DNA from: Gymnodinialimonas ulvae
GTDB lineage: Bacteria; Pseudomonadota; Alphaproteobacteria; Rhodobacterales; Rhodobacteraceae
Reading direction: 5' to 3'
Assembly: GCF_037543845.1 (NCBI RefSeq)
Contig: NZ_JBBIFX010000001.1
Span: forward strand, 1,488,001 to 1,552,000
DNA: 64,000 bases
The stretch's first letter is position 1. Each line of letters opens with the position of its first letter. The notes below the pieces were generated by a model. That model had not been told where the DNA came from, did no database searches, and saw nothing but the letters and a program-made list of their open reading frames with translations. The translations under genes were made by a program, and so were the position numbers. Of the stretch, positions 1 through 8,447 are shown piece after piece.

Positions 1-2
1 TC

Positions 3-425
3 GAGGCGGCGTTTTCGGCGGGTGAGTATTCCGCGCTTCTGACCGCAATGCCCCCGCGCATTCTGGAAACCATCGCGGCGCAAGCGGGTATTTCGGCCGA
101 CATCCTGACGGCGCAAATGGAAACGCAGATGACGGCGATGATGTCACAGATGACGCTGGAAAGCTTCGGGATGGATCTGCGCTCGGCGACCTGGGGCGAG
201 ACTTCGACCGGTTTGACCTACGCGCTTGTGCCGACCCAAACCGTCATGACGCCGCCCGGGTCGGACAGCGTCCGGTCGCGGACAACAACCCTGATGCTCA
301 ACGAGGCCGGAACCTGGTACCTGATCCGCGTTGACAGCGCACAACAGACAGACATCTTGCGCCAGGCCTACCCGGAATTCACCAACGTCAGCTTCCCTGA
401 CGGCTCCATGGAGGTTCTCGACTGA
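3..425 (+). CDS. C-terminal part of an unrecognised protein (5' truncated by window edge)
   Basis: The reading frame is already open at base 3, so the true start lies before the window. An internal ATG at 48 is probably not the start. The visible 141 residues show no motif I recognise. The last 70 residues alternate polar and hydrophobic stretches with Trp and Tyr, as in small alpha+beta domains. The stop overlaps the ATG of the next gene (TGATG), so the two are probably translationally coupled. I cannot assign a function. Confidence 0.6.
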   Translation, partial: EAAFSAGEYSALLTAMPPRILETIAAQAGISADILTAQMETQMTAMMSQMTLESFGMDLRSATWGETSTGLTYALVPTQTVMTPPGSDSVRSRTTTLMLNEAGTWYLIRVDSAQQTDILRQAYPEFTNVSFPDGSMEVLD

Positions 426-637
426 TGCCCAAACGCCTGCGCCTGACCCGCCGACCGAACATCGCCATGTCCGAGGATGGCTTTCGCAAATTGCGCGGCC
501 TTGCGAAAGAAACGGGACTGGATGAGGGCGAATTCCTCAGCTTCCTCTTCGAGCATTGGGGCAGCGTGATAAACGAAGAGAAATTCATCGCGCGCCTGCG
601 CCTGTTCAATTCCGAGATCGACGCCCGCAAACGGTAA
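425..637 (+). CDS. Small hypothetical protein, 70 aa
   Basis: A 70-residue, strongly charged protein rich in Arg, Lys and Glu, with no signal peptide or membrane segment. Its ATG overlaps the stop of the preceding gene, which is the main reason to believe it. The sequence looks mostly helical, with a short RxLRRLxK-like basic start and an acidic middle, and could be a small DNA- or protein-binding adaptor. No family is recognised. The product is cytosolic by composition. Confidence 0.5.
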   Translation: MPKRLRLTRRPNIAMSEDGFRKLRGLAKETGLDEGEFLSFLFEHWGSVINEEKFIARLRLFNSEIDARKR

Positions 638-970
638 CACCCGGCGCCGCCGGAACAATCAGCGGCGCGTCACCGCAAGAGCGACGCCGAACACCAAATG
701 AAACGGGAGGCAAGGAAGGGGACGTCGCATCGGCCCGACTGAAGCTCCGGGGTCCAACGAAGCGATGCACGGGTCGACACGACGTCTTCACCTATTGCAG
801 CCACCGGCGTTTCCACCAATGCCACATCCCCACAATCGCGCGTTAACCTTAACAAATCATTACCTGCGCCTTCATCTTTTCAGAAAAAACGCATCACCGG
901 TTTTTGGGTGTGAAACCCACGACCGGCGCAGTAAGAACCTTAAGGCCCGAACCGGGCACAGAGAGGGATC
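638..970. other. Intergenic stretch without a supported gene
   Basis: These 333 bases carry no coding frame I trust on either strand. The right half becomes AT-richer around 840–900 and contains two closely spaced TTAAC motifs (about 842–853), so it probably holds the promoter of the downstream GST gene. No convincing hairpin terminator is visible. Confidence 0.5.
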
Positions 971-1594
971 ATGACCAACACGCTTTATTGCTTCGGGGAA
1001 TCCGGCAACGCCTACAAGGCCGCGCTGGCGCTTGAATTGGCCGGGGTCGACTGGACACCGCGCTTTGTCGATTTCTTCAAGGGCGCGGCCCGCAGTCCAG
1101 AGTTTCTGGCCATCAACCCGATGGGCGAGGTGCCGGTGCTGGACGCGGACGGGACCCTCCTGACCCAATCGGGCGTGATCCAGAAATGGGTCATGGACAC
1201 GACCGGAGCGCTCGGCGATGCGGATCCGCTGGAGATCCTGCGCTGGACCATATTCGACAACCAGAAGATCTCGGGCGTCGCCGGACCGCTGCGGTTCATG
1301 ATGAATTTCCTGCCCGAGGACAAACGCAATCCCGATGTGAACGGGTTCCTTTCGGGCCGCCTGAAGGCCGCGCTCGGCGTATTGGAGGGCGAATTGACCA
1401 ACCGCGACTGGCTGGCCGGGGATACGCTGACCTGCGCCGACATCTCCTGCGCGGGCTATCTGTTTTACGACGAGCCCTTCACGTTTTCGCGCACCACCTA
1501 TCCCGCCATCGACGCCTGGCTGACCCGCATCAGCGAAACGCCGGGCTGGAAACACCCTTACGACCTGATGCAACGCGCGTTCGGGACTTCTTAA
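971..1594 (+). CDS. Glutathione S-transferase family protein
   Basis: A 207-residue cytosolic GST-like protein. The N-terminal thioredoxin-fold half begins with a beta-strand and a Ser-Gly-Asn region, where GSTs place the glutathione-activating Ser, Cys or Tyr. It has the conserved cis-proline segment GEVPVL followed by LTQSGVIQKWV, the usual glutathione-gamma-glutamyl binding region. The C-terminal half is the all-helical domain with the N-capping motif LTCADISCAGY. Length matches the family (200–230 aa). It stands alone, about 80 bases before the next gene. Substrate cannot be predicted. Confidence 0.85.
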   Translation: MTNTLYCFGESGNAYKAALALELAGVDWTPRFVDFFKGAARSPEFLAINPMGEVPVLDADGTLLTQSGVIQKWVMDTTGALGDADPLEILRWTIFDNQKISGVAGPLRFMMNFLPEDKRNPDVNGFLSGRLKAALGVLEGELTNRDWLAGDTLTCADISCAGYLFYDEPFTFSRTTYPAIDAWLTRISETPGWKHPYDLMQRAFGTS

Positions 1595-1675
1595 TCCCGC
1601 CCCGCGTCACAGTTTCAACGGAAACGCGGACTATCCCCCGTCAAAGCCAAGACACCGAACAAACGGGCGGCATCC

Positions 1676-2227
1676 ATGGTCAGTCAAATCGCTCTCGGGG
1701 CCATCTGGGGTTACCAACGCTACATCTCGCCGCGCAAAGGCTGGCGGTGTGCGCATTCCGTTCTGCATGGCGGGACGGGGTGTTCGGGTTTCGCCAAATT
1801 CGCAATCCGCGATCATGGGCTTTGGTCGGCGCTGCCGCTTGTCCGGGCCCGCTTCCGGGCCTGCCGTGAGGCCTCGCACACCTTGCGCGCCAATTGCGCC
1901 GTGCATGCACAGCGCAACCCTGAGGATGGCAGCGGCGAAGATGGGCGCCCATACCGCGGATCGCGCCGTGGCAAACGCAAGAAAGACGGCGGTTGGACGG
2001 CTGCATCTGACGCCTGCGACTGCGGTGCGACCGGATGCCTTCCGGCCCTTGCCCTGCCCGCATTTTGCGCCTCCTCGGCAGGCCCGGAGGCACAACCAGC
2101 CCCCCTGCCCGATAAGGTGCCCTCCGGCAATCCGGACGCGAATGGATGCGATCTTGGCGGCATGGAGTGTTCCGTGCCATCCTGCGATGGGTGCGGGAGC
2201 TGTGACTGCGCGCCGTCCTGCGGCTGA
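1676..2227 (+). CDS. YidD-like membrane protein insertion factor with Cys-rich C-terminal tail
   Basis: Residues 1–65 match the YidD family, small membrane-associated proteins that assist YidC/Sec insertion. They include an amphipathic start, the YQRYISP motif, and three cysteines at about 25, 36 and 63 where canonical YidD has them. Canonical YidD is about 70–85 aa, whereas this protein runs to 183. The tail has a very basic stretch (GRRGKRKKDGG-like, near 95) and then twelve more cysteines, ending in a CDGCGSCDC cluster, which suggests metal binding or disulfides. It is not next to rpmH/rnpA/yidC here, so it may be a diverged paralogue. Confidence 0.7.
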   Translation: MVSQIALGAIWGYQRYISPRKGWRCAHSVLHGGTGCSGFAKFAIRDHGLWSALPLVRARFRACREASHTLRANCAVHAQRNPEDGSGEDGRPYRGSRRGKRKKDGGWTAASDACDCGATGCLPALALPAFCASSAGPEAQPAPLPDKVPSGNPDANGCDLGGMECSVPSCDGCGSCDCAPSCG

Positions 2228-2347
2228 AACCAGCCACAAAAACGTTACGTCGTAAAGGCTTCTGGCGCTTGCGCCGCGCCATTTGATACGCACATGTCTA
2301 AGACGACCGCTGCGCTCGGCGCAGTTCTCGCACGATGGAGACACCCG

Positions 2348-3559
2348 ATGACCGACGCCTATATCTACGACGCGATCCGCACCCCCCGTGGCAAGGGCCG
2401 CAAGGACGGCGCATTGCATGAGGTCACCGCTGCCCGTTTGTCGGCCTTCACGCTGAACACATTGAAAGAGCGCAACAACCTCGAAGGCCACGCGGTCGAG
2501 GACGTGATCTGGGGCAACGTCACGCAGGTCATGGAACAGGGCGGCTGTCTCGCGCGCGCCGCCGTGCTGGCCTCCGATCTCGACGAAAGCATCCCGGGGC
2601 TCGCCATCAACCGCTTCTGCGCCTCGGGGCTAGAGGCCGTGAACCTCGCCGCCAATCAGGTCAAGGGCGGCGCAGGAGACGGCTACATCGCAGGTGGGGT
2701 CGAGATGATGGGCCGCGTCGCGATGGGCTCGGACGGGGCCGCGATGGCCGTTGATCCGCAGCTTGCCATGGACAGCTATTTCGTCCCGCAAGGCATTTCC
2801 GCCGATATCATCGCAACCGAATACGGCTTCAACCGCGATGAGGCCGATGAATTCGCCGTCGAAAGCCAACGCCGCGCCGCCGCCGCCTGGGCCGAGAACC
2901 GCTTTGACAAATCCGTCATCCCCGTGCACGATCAGAACGGCCTCACCATCCTCGATCGCGATGAATACATGCGCCCGCAGACCGACATGCAATCGCTCGG
3001 CGCGCTCAAACCCGCCTTCAAGGAGATGGGAGAAATCATGCCCGGTTTCGACGCCGTGGCCCTGATGAAATACCCGCATCTCGAAGCGATCAACCACATC
3101 CACCATGCGGGCAACAGCTCCGGCATCGTGGACGGCGCCGCCGCGGTTCTGATCGGTAACAAGGACTTCGGCGAGAAATGGGGCCTCAAACCCCGCGCCC
3201 GGATCCGCGCCAATGCCAAGATCGGCACCGATCCCACGATCAACCTCACCGGCCCCGTCCCCGTGACCGAAAAGATCCTGTCCGAAACCGGGATGGCGAT
3301 CGGCGACATCGACCTGTTCGAGGTCAACGAAGCCTTCGCGTCCGTGGTCCTGCGCTTCCTGCAGGCCTTCGACGTGGATCATGGAAAGGTCAACGTCAAC
3401 GGCGGTGCCATCGCGATGGGCCACCCACTGGGGGCGACGGGTGCGATGATCCTCGGCACGCTGCTCGATGAGATGGAGCGCGCCGACAAGGAAACCGGCC
3501 TCGCCACACTTTGCGTCGCCGCAGGCATGGGATCGGCCACGATCCTCGAGCGCGTCTGA
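2348..3559 (+). CDS. fadA: Acetyl-CoA acyltransferase (thiolase), beta-oxidation
   Basis: A 403-residue thiolase that cleaves 3-ketoacyl-CoA in the last step of fatty-acid beta-oxidation. The nucleophilic cysteine is in NRFCASG (Cys91), the catalytic histidine in GHPLGATGA (His359), and the second cysteine in CVAAGMG (Cys389). I chose the ATG at 2348 because it follows a GGAG about seven bases upstream and begins with the family-typical TDAYIYDAIRTP; an upstream in-frame ATG at 2294 would add 18 atypical residues. It is first in an operon with an unknown gene and a FadJ-type enzyme, so a degradative role is more likely than PhaA. Confidence 0.9.
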   Translation: MTDAYIYDAIRTPRGKGRKDGALHEVTAARLSAFTLNTLKERNNLEGHAVEDVIWGNVTQVMEQGGCLARAAVLASDLDESIPGLAINRFCASGLEAVNLAANQVKGGAGDGYIAGGVEMMGRVAMGSDGAAMAVDPQLAMDSYFVPQGISADIIATEYGFNRDEADEFAVESQRRAAAAWAENRFDKSVIPVHDQNGLTILDRDEYMRPQTDMQSLGALKPAFKEMGEIMPGFDAVALMKYPHLEAINHIHHAGNSSGIVDGAAAVLIGNKDFGEKWGLKPRARIRANAKIGTDPTINLTGPVPVTEKILSETGMAIGDIDLFEVNEAFASVVLRFLQAFDVDHGKVNVNGGAIAMGHPLGATGAMILGTLLDEMERADKETGLATLCVAAGMGSATILERV

Positions 3560-3574
3560 CCGGGGCCAGCGTCG

Positions 3575-4543
3575 ATGCCGATGGACCCCGCAGGCAACAA
3601 GATGCCGGACCCCTCGGCGGTCTACCAGGATTGGTTAGACCGCGGGTCCGCCTGCCTGATGGAGGGCAAGGCAGACGCGTTTTGTGAGATGATCGGCCTG
3701 CCGTTCCGCATGGCCACAATCGGTGGCGAAACCATCTTCGAAACGGTCGACGCATTACGCACCGACACCATGAACGTGATCGAGTCGCTGCAAGGCAATG
3801 GCGTGACGCACTACATCCGTCTGGTCAAAAAGGCCCGCTACGTGCGCGAGGACCTGATCGAAGGCTGGCATTCGACCCATGTATTGCGCGACGCGATCGA
3901 GGTCGTGCCATCCTACCGCAATCGGATGATCCTGCGCCGGACCGGCGGCGAATGGCGCGTCACAGAGGCCGAGCACGAACTCTCCGGCACCCGCACGCCG
4001 GTTGCCCTGCTGCGCAGCTTGCCGGGGGCGATGGCCGAGCAATGGGAACAACCGATGAGCGACATCCGCGCCAGTCAGGCGCGCGCCGAACCGCTCTACG
4101 CGGCCTTTGTGGATGCTCTCAGCGAGACCGTCCATACCCGCGATGTCGACGCCTGGTGTTCCTATTTCGCAGAGCCCCATGAGGCGCATTTTGACGATGC
4201 CGATCATATCGTCGGTGCCGATGAGGAACGGCGATTCTTCGCCAGCCTCTGCACCAAGATGGATGCGTTGAAGGCCAAGCGTTTCGTGCGGCGGGTGAAA
4301 TTCGCCGAGTTCGTCGCGGCGGACCGTATCGTCGGATACCACGACACCACCATGGAGCGCGACAACGAGATCCTGTTCGGCCCCGTGCGCAGCCGCATGG
4401 TTCTAACCCTCAAAGGCGGACGCTGGCTGTGCAGCTCCGTGACAAATTCCCTGTCGAACAAGCAATTCGCGCTGAACGATTTCATCGTGAGTGAAACCTT
4501 GCCGACCCTCAGAGACATCGAAAAGAGGATGAAGACAAGATGA
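3575..4543 (+). CDS. Unknown protein with two apparent NTF2/SnoaL-like halves, inside the beta-oxidation operon
   Basis: A 322-residue soluble protein with no signal peptide. Two halves (about 15–150 and 170–320) appear to share a layout: a helix, a short FCEMIGLPFRM- or WCSYFAEPHEA-like segment, then several beta-strands ending in an aromatic strand (GGEWRVTEA and GGRWLCSSV). This resembles a tandem NTF2-like/SnoaL fold, but that is inferred from pattern only. It lies 15 bases after fadA and its stop overlaps the ATG of the fadJ-type gene (ATGA), so it is almost certainly co-expressed with beta-oxidation. Function unknown; no catalytic motif was recognised. Confidence 0.7.
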   Translation: MPMDPAGNKMPDPSAVYQDWLDRGSACLMEGKADAFCEMIGLPFRMATIGGETIFETVDALRTDTMNVIESLQGNGVTHYIRLVKKARYVREDLIEGWHSTHVLRDAIEVVPSYRNRMILRRTGGEWRVTEAEHELSGTRTPVALLRSLPGAMAEQWEQPMSDIRASQARAEPLYAAFVDALSETVHTRDVDAWCSYFAEPHEAHFDDADHIVGADEERRFFASLCTKMDALKAKRFVRRVKFAEFVAADRIVGYHDTTMERDNEILFGPVRSRMVLTLKGGRWLCSSVTNSLSNKQFALNDFIVSETLPTLRDIEKRMKTR

Positions 4544-6741
4544 CCGATTTTACGATGCAAGTGCATGATGATGGCGTGGCCGTTATCACTTGGAATGTGC
4601 CGGGCAAGTCGATGAATGTCCTCAACCGCGAGGCTTTTGCGACCTGCGAGGCCCTGATTGACCAGGCGCTGGCCGACGACGCCGTCAAAGGCATCGTGAT
4701 CACGTCCGGCAAGAAGGATTTCGCCGGCGGCATGGACCTTAACGTACTGGCCTCGATCCGCGAGGAAAGCGGCGACAACCCGGCCCAGGGCCTGTTCGAT
4801 TTCATCATGAACGGCCACCGCATCCTGCGCAAAATCGAACGCGCGGGCATGGAGCCGAAAACCAACAAGGGCGGCAAACCCATCGCCTGTGCGCTGCCCG
4901 GCACCTGCGCGGGCATCGGCACCGAGATCGCGCTGGCCTGCCACCATCGCGTGATGGCCGACAATCCCAAGGCCAAGATCGGCCTGCCCGAGATCCTCGT
5001 GGGCCTCTTCCCCGGCGCCGGCGGCACCACGCGCTATTCCCGTATGGTCGGCGCCATGGCCGCCGCTCCCGTCCTGCTTGAAGGGCGCATGCTGGATCCG
5101 AAGAAGGCCAAATCCGCCTCGCTGATCGACGACGTTGTCCCTGCTGAAGAGCTGCTCGCCAAGGCCAAGGACTGGGTTCTGAACGCCGCGCCCGCAGATA
5201 TCGTCAAACCCTGGGATGCCAAGGGTTACAAGATGCCCGGCGGCGCGCCGTATCACCCCGCGGGCTTCATGACCTTCGTGGGTGCTTCGGCGATGATCCA
5301 CGGCAAGACCAAGGGCGTCTATCCGGCTGCCAAGGCCCTGCTCAGCGCGATCTACGAAGGCGCGCTGGTCGATTTCGACACCGCGCTCAAGATCGAGGCG
5401 CGCTATTTCACCCAGGTTCTGCTGAACCCCTCGTCCTCGGCGATGATCCGGTCGCTCTTCCTCAACAAGGAAGCGCTGGAAAAGGGCGCGAACCGCCCCG
5501 ATGTCGCTGATCAGACCGTCAAAAAGGTCGGCATCCTGGGCGCGGGCATGATGGGTGCGGGCATCGCCTATGTCTCCGCCAATGCCGGGATCGACGTGGT
5601 CCTGATCGACGCGGCGCAAGAGAGCGCCGACAAGGGCAAAGCCTATTCCGAAGGCCTGCTCGACAAGGGCATGAAGCGCGGCAAGGTCACCGACGAGAAG
5701 AAAACCCAGGTCCTGGACCGCATCACCGCCACCACCGATTACGACGCGCTGAAGGGCTGCGACCTGATCGTGGAGGCCGTGTTCGAGGACCCCAAGGTCA
5801 AGGCTGAAGTCACCGCCAAGGCCGAGGCCGTGATGAACGCCGACGGCATCTTCGCCACCAACACCTCCACCCTGCCGATCACCATGCTCTCCAAGGCCTC
5901 AAGCCGGCCGGATCAATTCATCGGCATCCACTTCTTCTCGCCCGTCGACAAGATGCTGCTGGTCGAGATCATCAAGGGCAAGCAAACCGGCGATATCGCC
6001 GTTGCCAAGGCGCTCGATTTCGTCCGGCAGATCCGCAAGACGCCCATCGTCGTCAATGACGAGCGCTTCTTCTACGCCAACCGCTGCATCCTGCCTTACG
6101 TCAACGAAGGCGTGCGGATGGTGCAAGAAGGGGTCACGCCCGCATTGATCGAGAATGCGGCGAAGCTTGTGGGCATGCCCCTGGGCCCGCTGCAACTGAC
6201 CGATGAAACCTCCATCGACCTCGGTGCCAAGATCGCGCGCGCCACCAAGGCGGGCGATCCGGAGTATGATGACACCACCGACGAGCTGATCTTCTGGATG
6301 GAAGACGAGGGCCGTCTGGGCCGCAAGGCCGCCGCCGGGTTCTACGCCTATGACGACAAGGGCAAGCGCACCGGCCTCTGGGATGGGTTGTCCACACGTT
6401 ATCCCCAAAGTGATACACAGCCCGAGCTGATCGAAGTGCAGCATCGCCTGCTCTTCGCGCAGGTGTTGGAGGCCGTCCGCGCGCTGGAGGCGGGCGTGCT
6501 GATGGACATCCGCGAAGGCGACGTCGGTGCCATTCTGGGCTGGGGCTTCGCGCCGTGGTCCGGTGGCCCCTTCGGCTGGCTCGACATTCTCGGGACGGCT
6601 TATGCCGCCGAGCGGTGCGATCAACTGACGGCGGATTATGGCGACCGCTTCGCTTGTCCGCCGCTCCTGCGGGAGATGGCCGACAAGGGCCAAAGCTTCT
6701 ATGGCCGCTTCGGCAGCGGGACCGACGCGAAAGCCGCCTAA
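4540..6741 (+). CDS. fadJ: Multifunctional enoyl-CoA hydratase / 3-hydroxyacyl-CoA dehydrogenase
   Basis: A 733-residue fusion carrying the two middle steps of beta-oxidation. The N-terminal crotonase domain (about 1–200) includes the oxyanion-hole region around DFAGGMDL and the glycine-rich CALPGTCAGIG stretch. A Rossmann NAD-binding domain starts near residue 327 with KVGILGAGMMGAGIA. The C-terminal hydroxyacyl-CoA dehydrogenase helical domain has the catalytic-dyad surroundings IGIHFFSPV and ERFFYANRC. Length is typical for FadJ/FadB. The start overlaps the preceding gene, and a strong hairpin terminator follows the stop. FadB is an alternative name; the thiolase partner is fadA upstream. 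Confidence 0.92.
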   Translation: MTDFTMQVHDDGVAVITWNVPGKSMNVLNREAFATCEALIDQALADDAVKGIVITSGKKDFAGGMDLNVLASIREESGDNPAQGLFDFIMNGHRILRKIERAGMEPKTNKGGKPIACALPGTCAGIGTEIALACHHRVMADNPKAKIGLPEILVGLFPGAGGTTRYSRMVGAMAAAPVLLEGRMLDPKKAKSASLIDDVVPAEELLAKAKDWVLNAAPADIVKPWDAKGYKMPGGAPYHPAGFMTFVGASAMIHGKTKGVYPAAKALLSAIYEGALVDFDTALKIEARYFTQVLLNPSSSAMIRSLFLNKEALEKGANRPDVADQTVKKVGILGAGMMGAGIAYVSANAGIDVVLIDAAQESADKGKAYSEGLLDKGMKRGKVTDEKKTQVLDRITATTDYDALKGCDLIVEAVFEDPKVKAEVTAKAEAVMNADGIFATNTSTLPITMLSKASSRPDQFIGIHFFSPVDKMLLVEIIKGKQTGDIAVAKALDFVRQIRKTPIVVNDERFFYANRCILPYVNEGVRMVQEGVTPALIENAAKLVGMPLGPLQLTDETSIDLGAKIARATKAGDPEYDDTTDELIFWMEDEGRLGRKAAAGFYAYDDKGKRTGLWDGLSTRYPQSDTQPELIEVQHRLLFAQVLEAVRALEAGVLMDIREGDVGAILGWGFAPWSGGPFGWLDILGTAYAAERCDQLTADYGDRFACPPLLREMADKGQSFYGRFGSGTDAKAA

Positions 6742-6758
6742 TCCCCTATCGCGCAATG

Positions 6759-6787
6759 AAAAAGGGCGCCCAACCGGCGCCCTTTTT
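6759..6787. terminator. Bidirectional intrinsic terminator between fadJ and an outer-membrane protein gene
   Basis: A perfect 12-bp inverted repeat (AAAAAGGGCGCC and its complement) with a five-base loop gives T-runs on both strands. It sits between two convergent genes, 17 bases after the fadJ stop and 18 before the end of the minus-strand gene, and can serve both. Confidence 0.85.
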
Positions 6788-6805
6788 GCAATCTGAACGC
6801 GGGGC

Positions 6806-7372
6806 TCAGAACCGGAACGCAGCCCGAGCGCCAAAGGTCGTCACGGTCACGTCACTGCCGCCGAAATCATCCAGATCAATGCGCGAGATACCACCGCCGA
6901 TCATGATCTGTTCATTCAGCATGTAGTCCGCCCCGATCCCGTATTGGACGCCGCCCTCATATCTACGTCGGTCGCCCGCATCCGAGCGCGTCGCCCAGGT
7001 GTGGCCCAATTCGCCATAGACCAGGAATTCACCCAGATCATAGCCGACCTCGACCCCGACCGTCGCCAGCGACCCAAACGACGCATCGCCGCCGCCACCG
7101 CCCACTGGCGGCGTATCGAAATTGCCGAACGACAGTGACGCCGCCGCGCCCAGTACAACCTGCCCAAGGTCCTGGCGATACCCGCCGCTGAGCCCGTACA
7201 TCAGGCCGTCACCATCGGCGGTCGTCGTACCACCGCCCGGCACCTCCAGCTCGACATCGGCGAAATCCAACTGCGCCCCGGCATAAAGCCCGGTCCAATC
7301 GCTTCCCTGTGCCTGTGCGGCAACGGGGGTCATCAACACGGCACAAGCCGCGAAAACGCGTATATACTGCAT
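6806..7372 (-). CDS. Small outer-membrane beta-barrel protein (opacity/porin-like)
   Basis: A 188-residue exported protein. Residues 1–21 form a signal peptide ending in VAAQAQ. The mature part has alternating strands with GLYAGAQLDF, YGLSGGYRQDL, VGVEVGYDL and YGIGADY, typical of eight-stranded Omp25/OmpA-like barrels, and it ends with the C-terminal phenylalanine (GARAAFRF) that BamA recognises. Loops are rich in Gly, Asp and Thr. It is monocistronic, facing the fadJ terminator. Specific role is unknown; this family often contributes to envelope integrity in alphaproteobacteria. Confidence 0.75.
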   Translation of the reverse strand: MQYIRVFAACAVLMTPVAAQAQGSDWTGLYAGAQLDFADVELEVPGGGTTTADGDGLMYGLSGGYRQDLGQVVLGAAASLSFGNFDTPPVGGGGGDASFGSLATVGVEVGYDLGEFLVYGELGHTWATRSDAGDRRRYEGGVQYGIGADYMLNEQIMIGGGISRIDLDDFGGSDVTVTTFGARAAFRF

Positions 7373-7504
7373 GCTTGCCTCATATTTTTGTATATTTTGT
7401 CTATACCGCTACAGTATCGCGGACGACTTGCGCAAAGGCTTTCTGTGGATAACTCGAAGAAGTGATCGTAGCGATCCGGGCCACGCGCCAGCCGCAGAAA
7501 AGAA

Positions 7505-7524
7505 AAGGGGCCCTAAGGCCCCTT
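7505..7524 (-). terminator. Intrinsic terminator of the VPLPA-CTERM gene
   Basis: An 8-bp perfect stem (AAGGGGCC with a four-base loop) is followed on the minus strand by a T-rich tract (TTTTCTTTT). It lies about 26 bases past the stop of the minus-strand gene ending at 7551. Confidence 0.75.
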
Positions 7525-7550
7525 CCAATAACTTCGATCTGCAGACCGGA

Positions 7551-8246
7551 TTACGCTTTCGCGCGGCCCCGGCGACGCGCCACGGCGATCCCACCGATAC
7601 CGGCCAGCAGGAGCAGGCCGGAGGCCGGAAGCGGAACCGGCGCAAGGCCAACCTGTGCGCCGTCGATGGAGAAGCCGTCGTTGCGCGCCTGATCCAGCGT
7701 GATCAGGGCCGAGCTCTGCGGCGTATCGTAGACAATCGTCACCAGTTGCGAGGTCGACCCGCGCAGGCCCGAGATCGCTTCCGATGCGCCCCCCGCGTTC
7801 ACCGTCAACTCCGAGAATTCACCATGGTCGGTCAGCACGAACATCACCGTGTTGAACATCGATCCGGTCGAGGCGAACCAATTGATGCCGAGCGTGTCGT
7901 TGCTGTCGAGGAAGTAGGTGCCGCCCACCTGATCGGTGCGGCCGAACACGTTGCCATCGCGCAGCGCAAGGAACTGACCCGTGTTGCCGGGCAATTGCGT
8001 AACCGTCCCGCCCGAGCCCGTGCCACCGGCCGTGTTGAACACGCCGACGGAGGTGGAGAAGTTCAGGCCAACTTCGCCTTCGCCCTGCGCCGTTCCGGCC
8101 GCTTCGAAGTTCTCGCCGACAAACGCACCGGTGCCGAAGCCATTTCCATAAGAGTTGCCGTCGAACGCTTCGACGGTGATCGTTGCTGCGCTGGCAATAC
8201 CAGCCGACAACGCAAAGCTAAAAAGGGCCGCTAGGGTGGTTTTCAT
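7551..8246 (-). CDS. VPLPA-CTERM sorting-domain exported protein
   Basis: A 231-residue secreted protein. The N-terminal signal peptide (about 1–20, ending SAGIASAA) is followed by a beta-rich, Gly/Thr/Asn-rich extracellular domain. The last 25 residues hold the tripartite exosortase-type sorting signal: VPLPASG, a hydrophobic helix LLLLAGIGGIAVA and a basic RRRGR tail. In Rhodobacterales this VPLPA variant is handled by a dedicated exosortase, which is not in this window. I start at the ATG at 8246 because a GAGAGA ribosome-binding site precedes it; an in-frame start at 8276 would put ten charged residues before the signal peptide. Confidence 0.8.
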   Translation of the reverse strand: MKTTLAALFSFALSAGIASAATITVEAFDGNSYGNGFGTGAFVGENFEAAGTAQGEGEVGLNFSTSVGVFNTAGGTGSGGTVTQLPGNTGQFLALRDGNVFGRTDQVGGTYFLDSNDTLGINWFASTGSMFNTVMFVLTDHGEFSELTVNAGGASEAISGLRGSTSQLVTIVYDTPQSSALITLDQARNDGFSIDGAQVGLAPVPLPASGLLLLAGIGGIAVARRRGRAKA

Positions 8247-8447
8247 GACGGGTCTCTCTCGTACAAGTTTACTCAATCTTGACCGGTGATACCGGGCAGA
8301 TGCGGCATAACAAAGGCTCGGTTAGGAAACACTGTGTTCCGCGGTCGGAATCGGCGATGTGACGTGACGTTCTTTTTGGGTGCCACCGGACCGATAGCCA
8401 AGCTAAGGTGCCGAACGTTGGGCGAAGCGTACCGGAAAGGGTGGACC

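Noticed and set aside
4204..5619. A 471-codon minus-strand frame across the fadJ start
   Set aside because: Antisense to two operon genes and without recognisable family features.
8328..8338. Operator AACAC-T-GTGTT in the VPLPA/acyl-CoA synthetase divergent region
   Set aside because: A single short palindrome with no second copy or linked regulator; too likely by chance.
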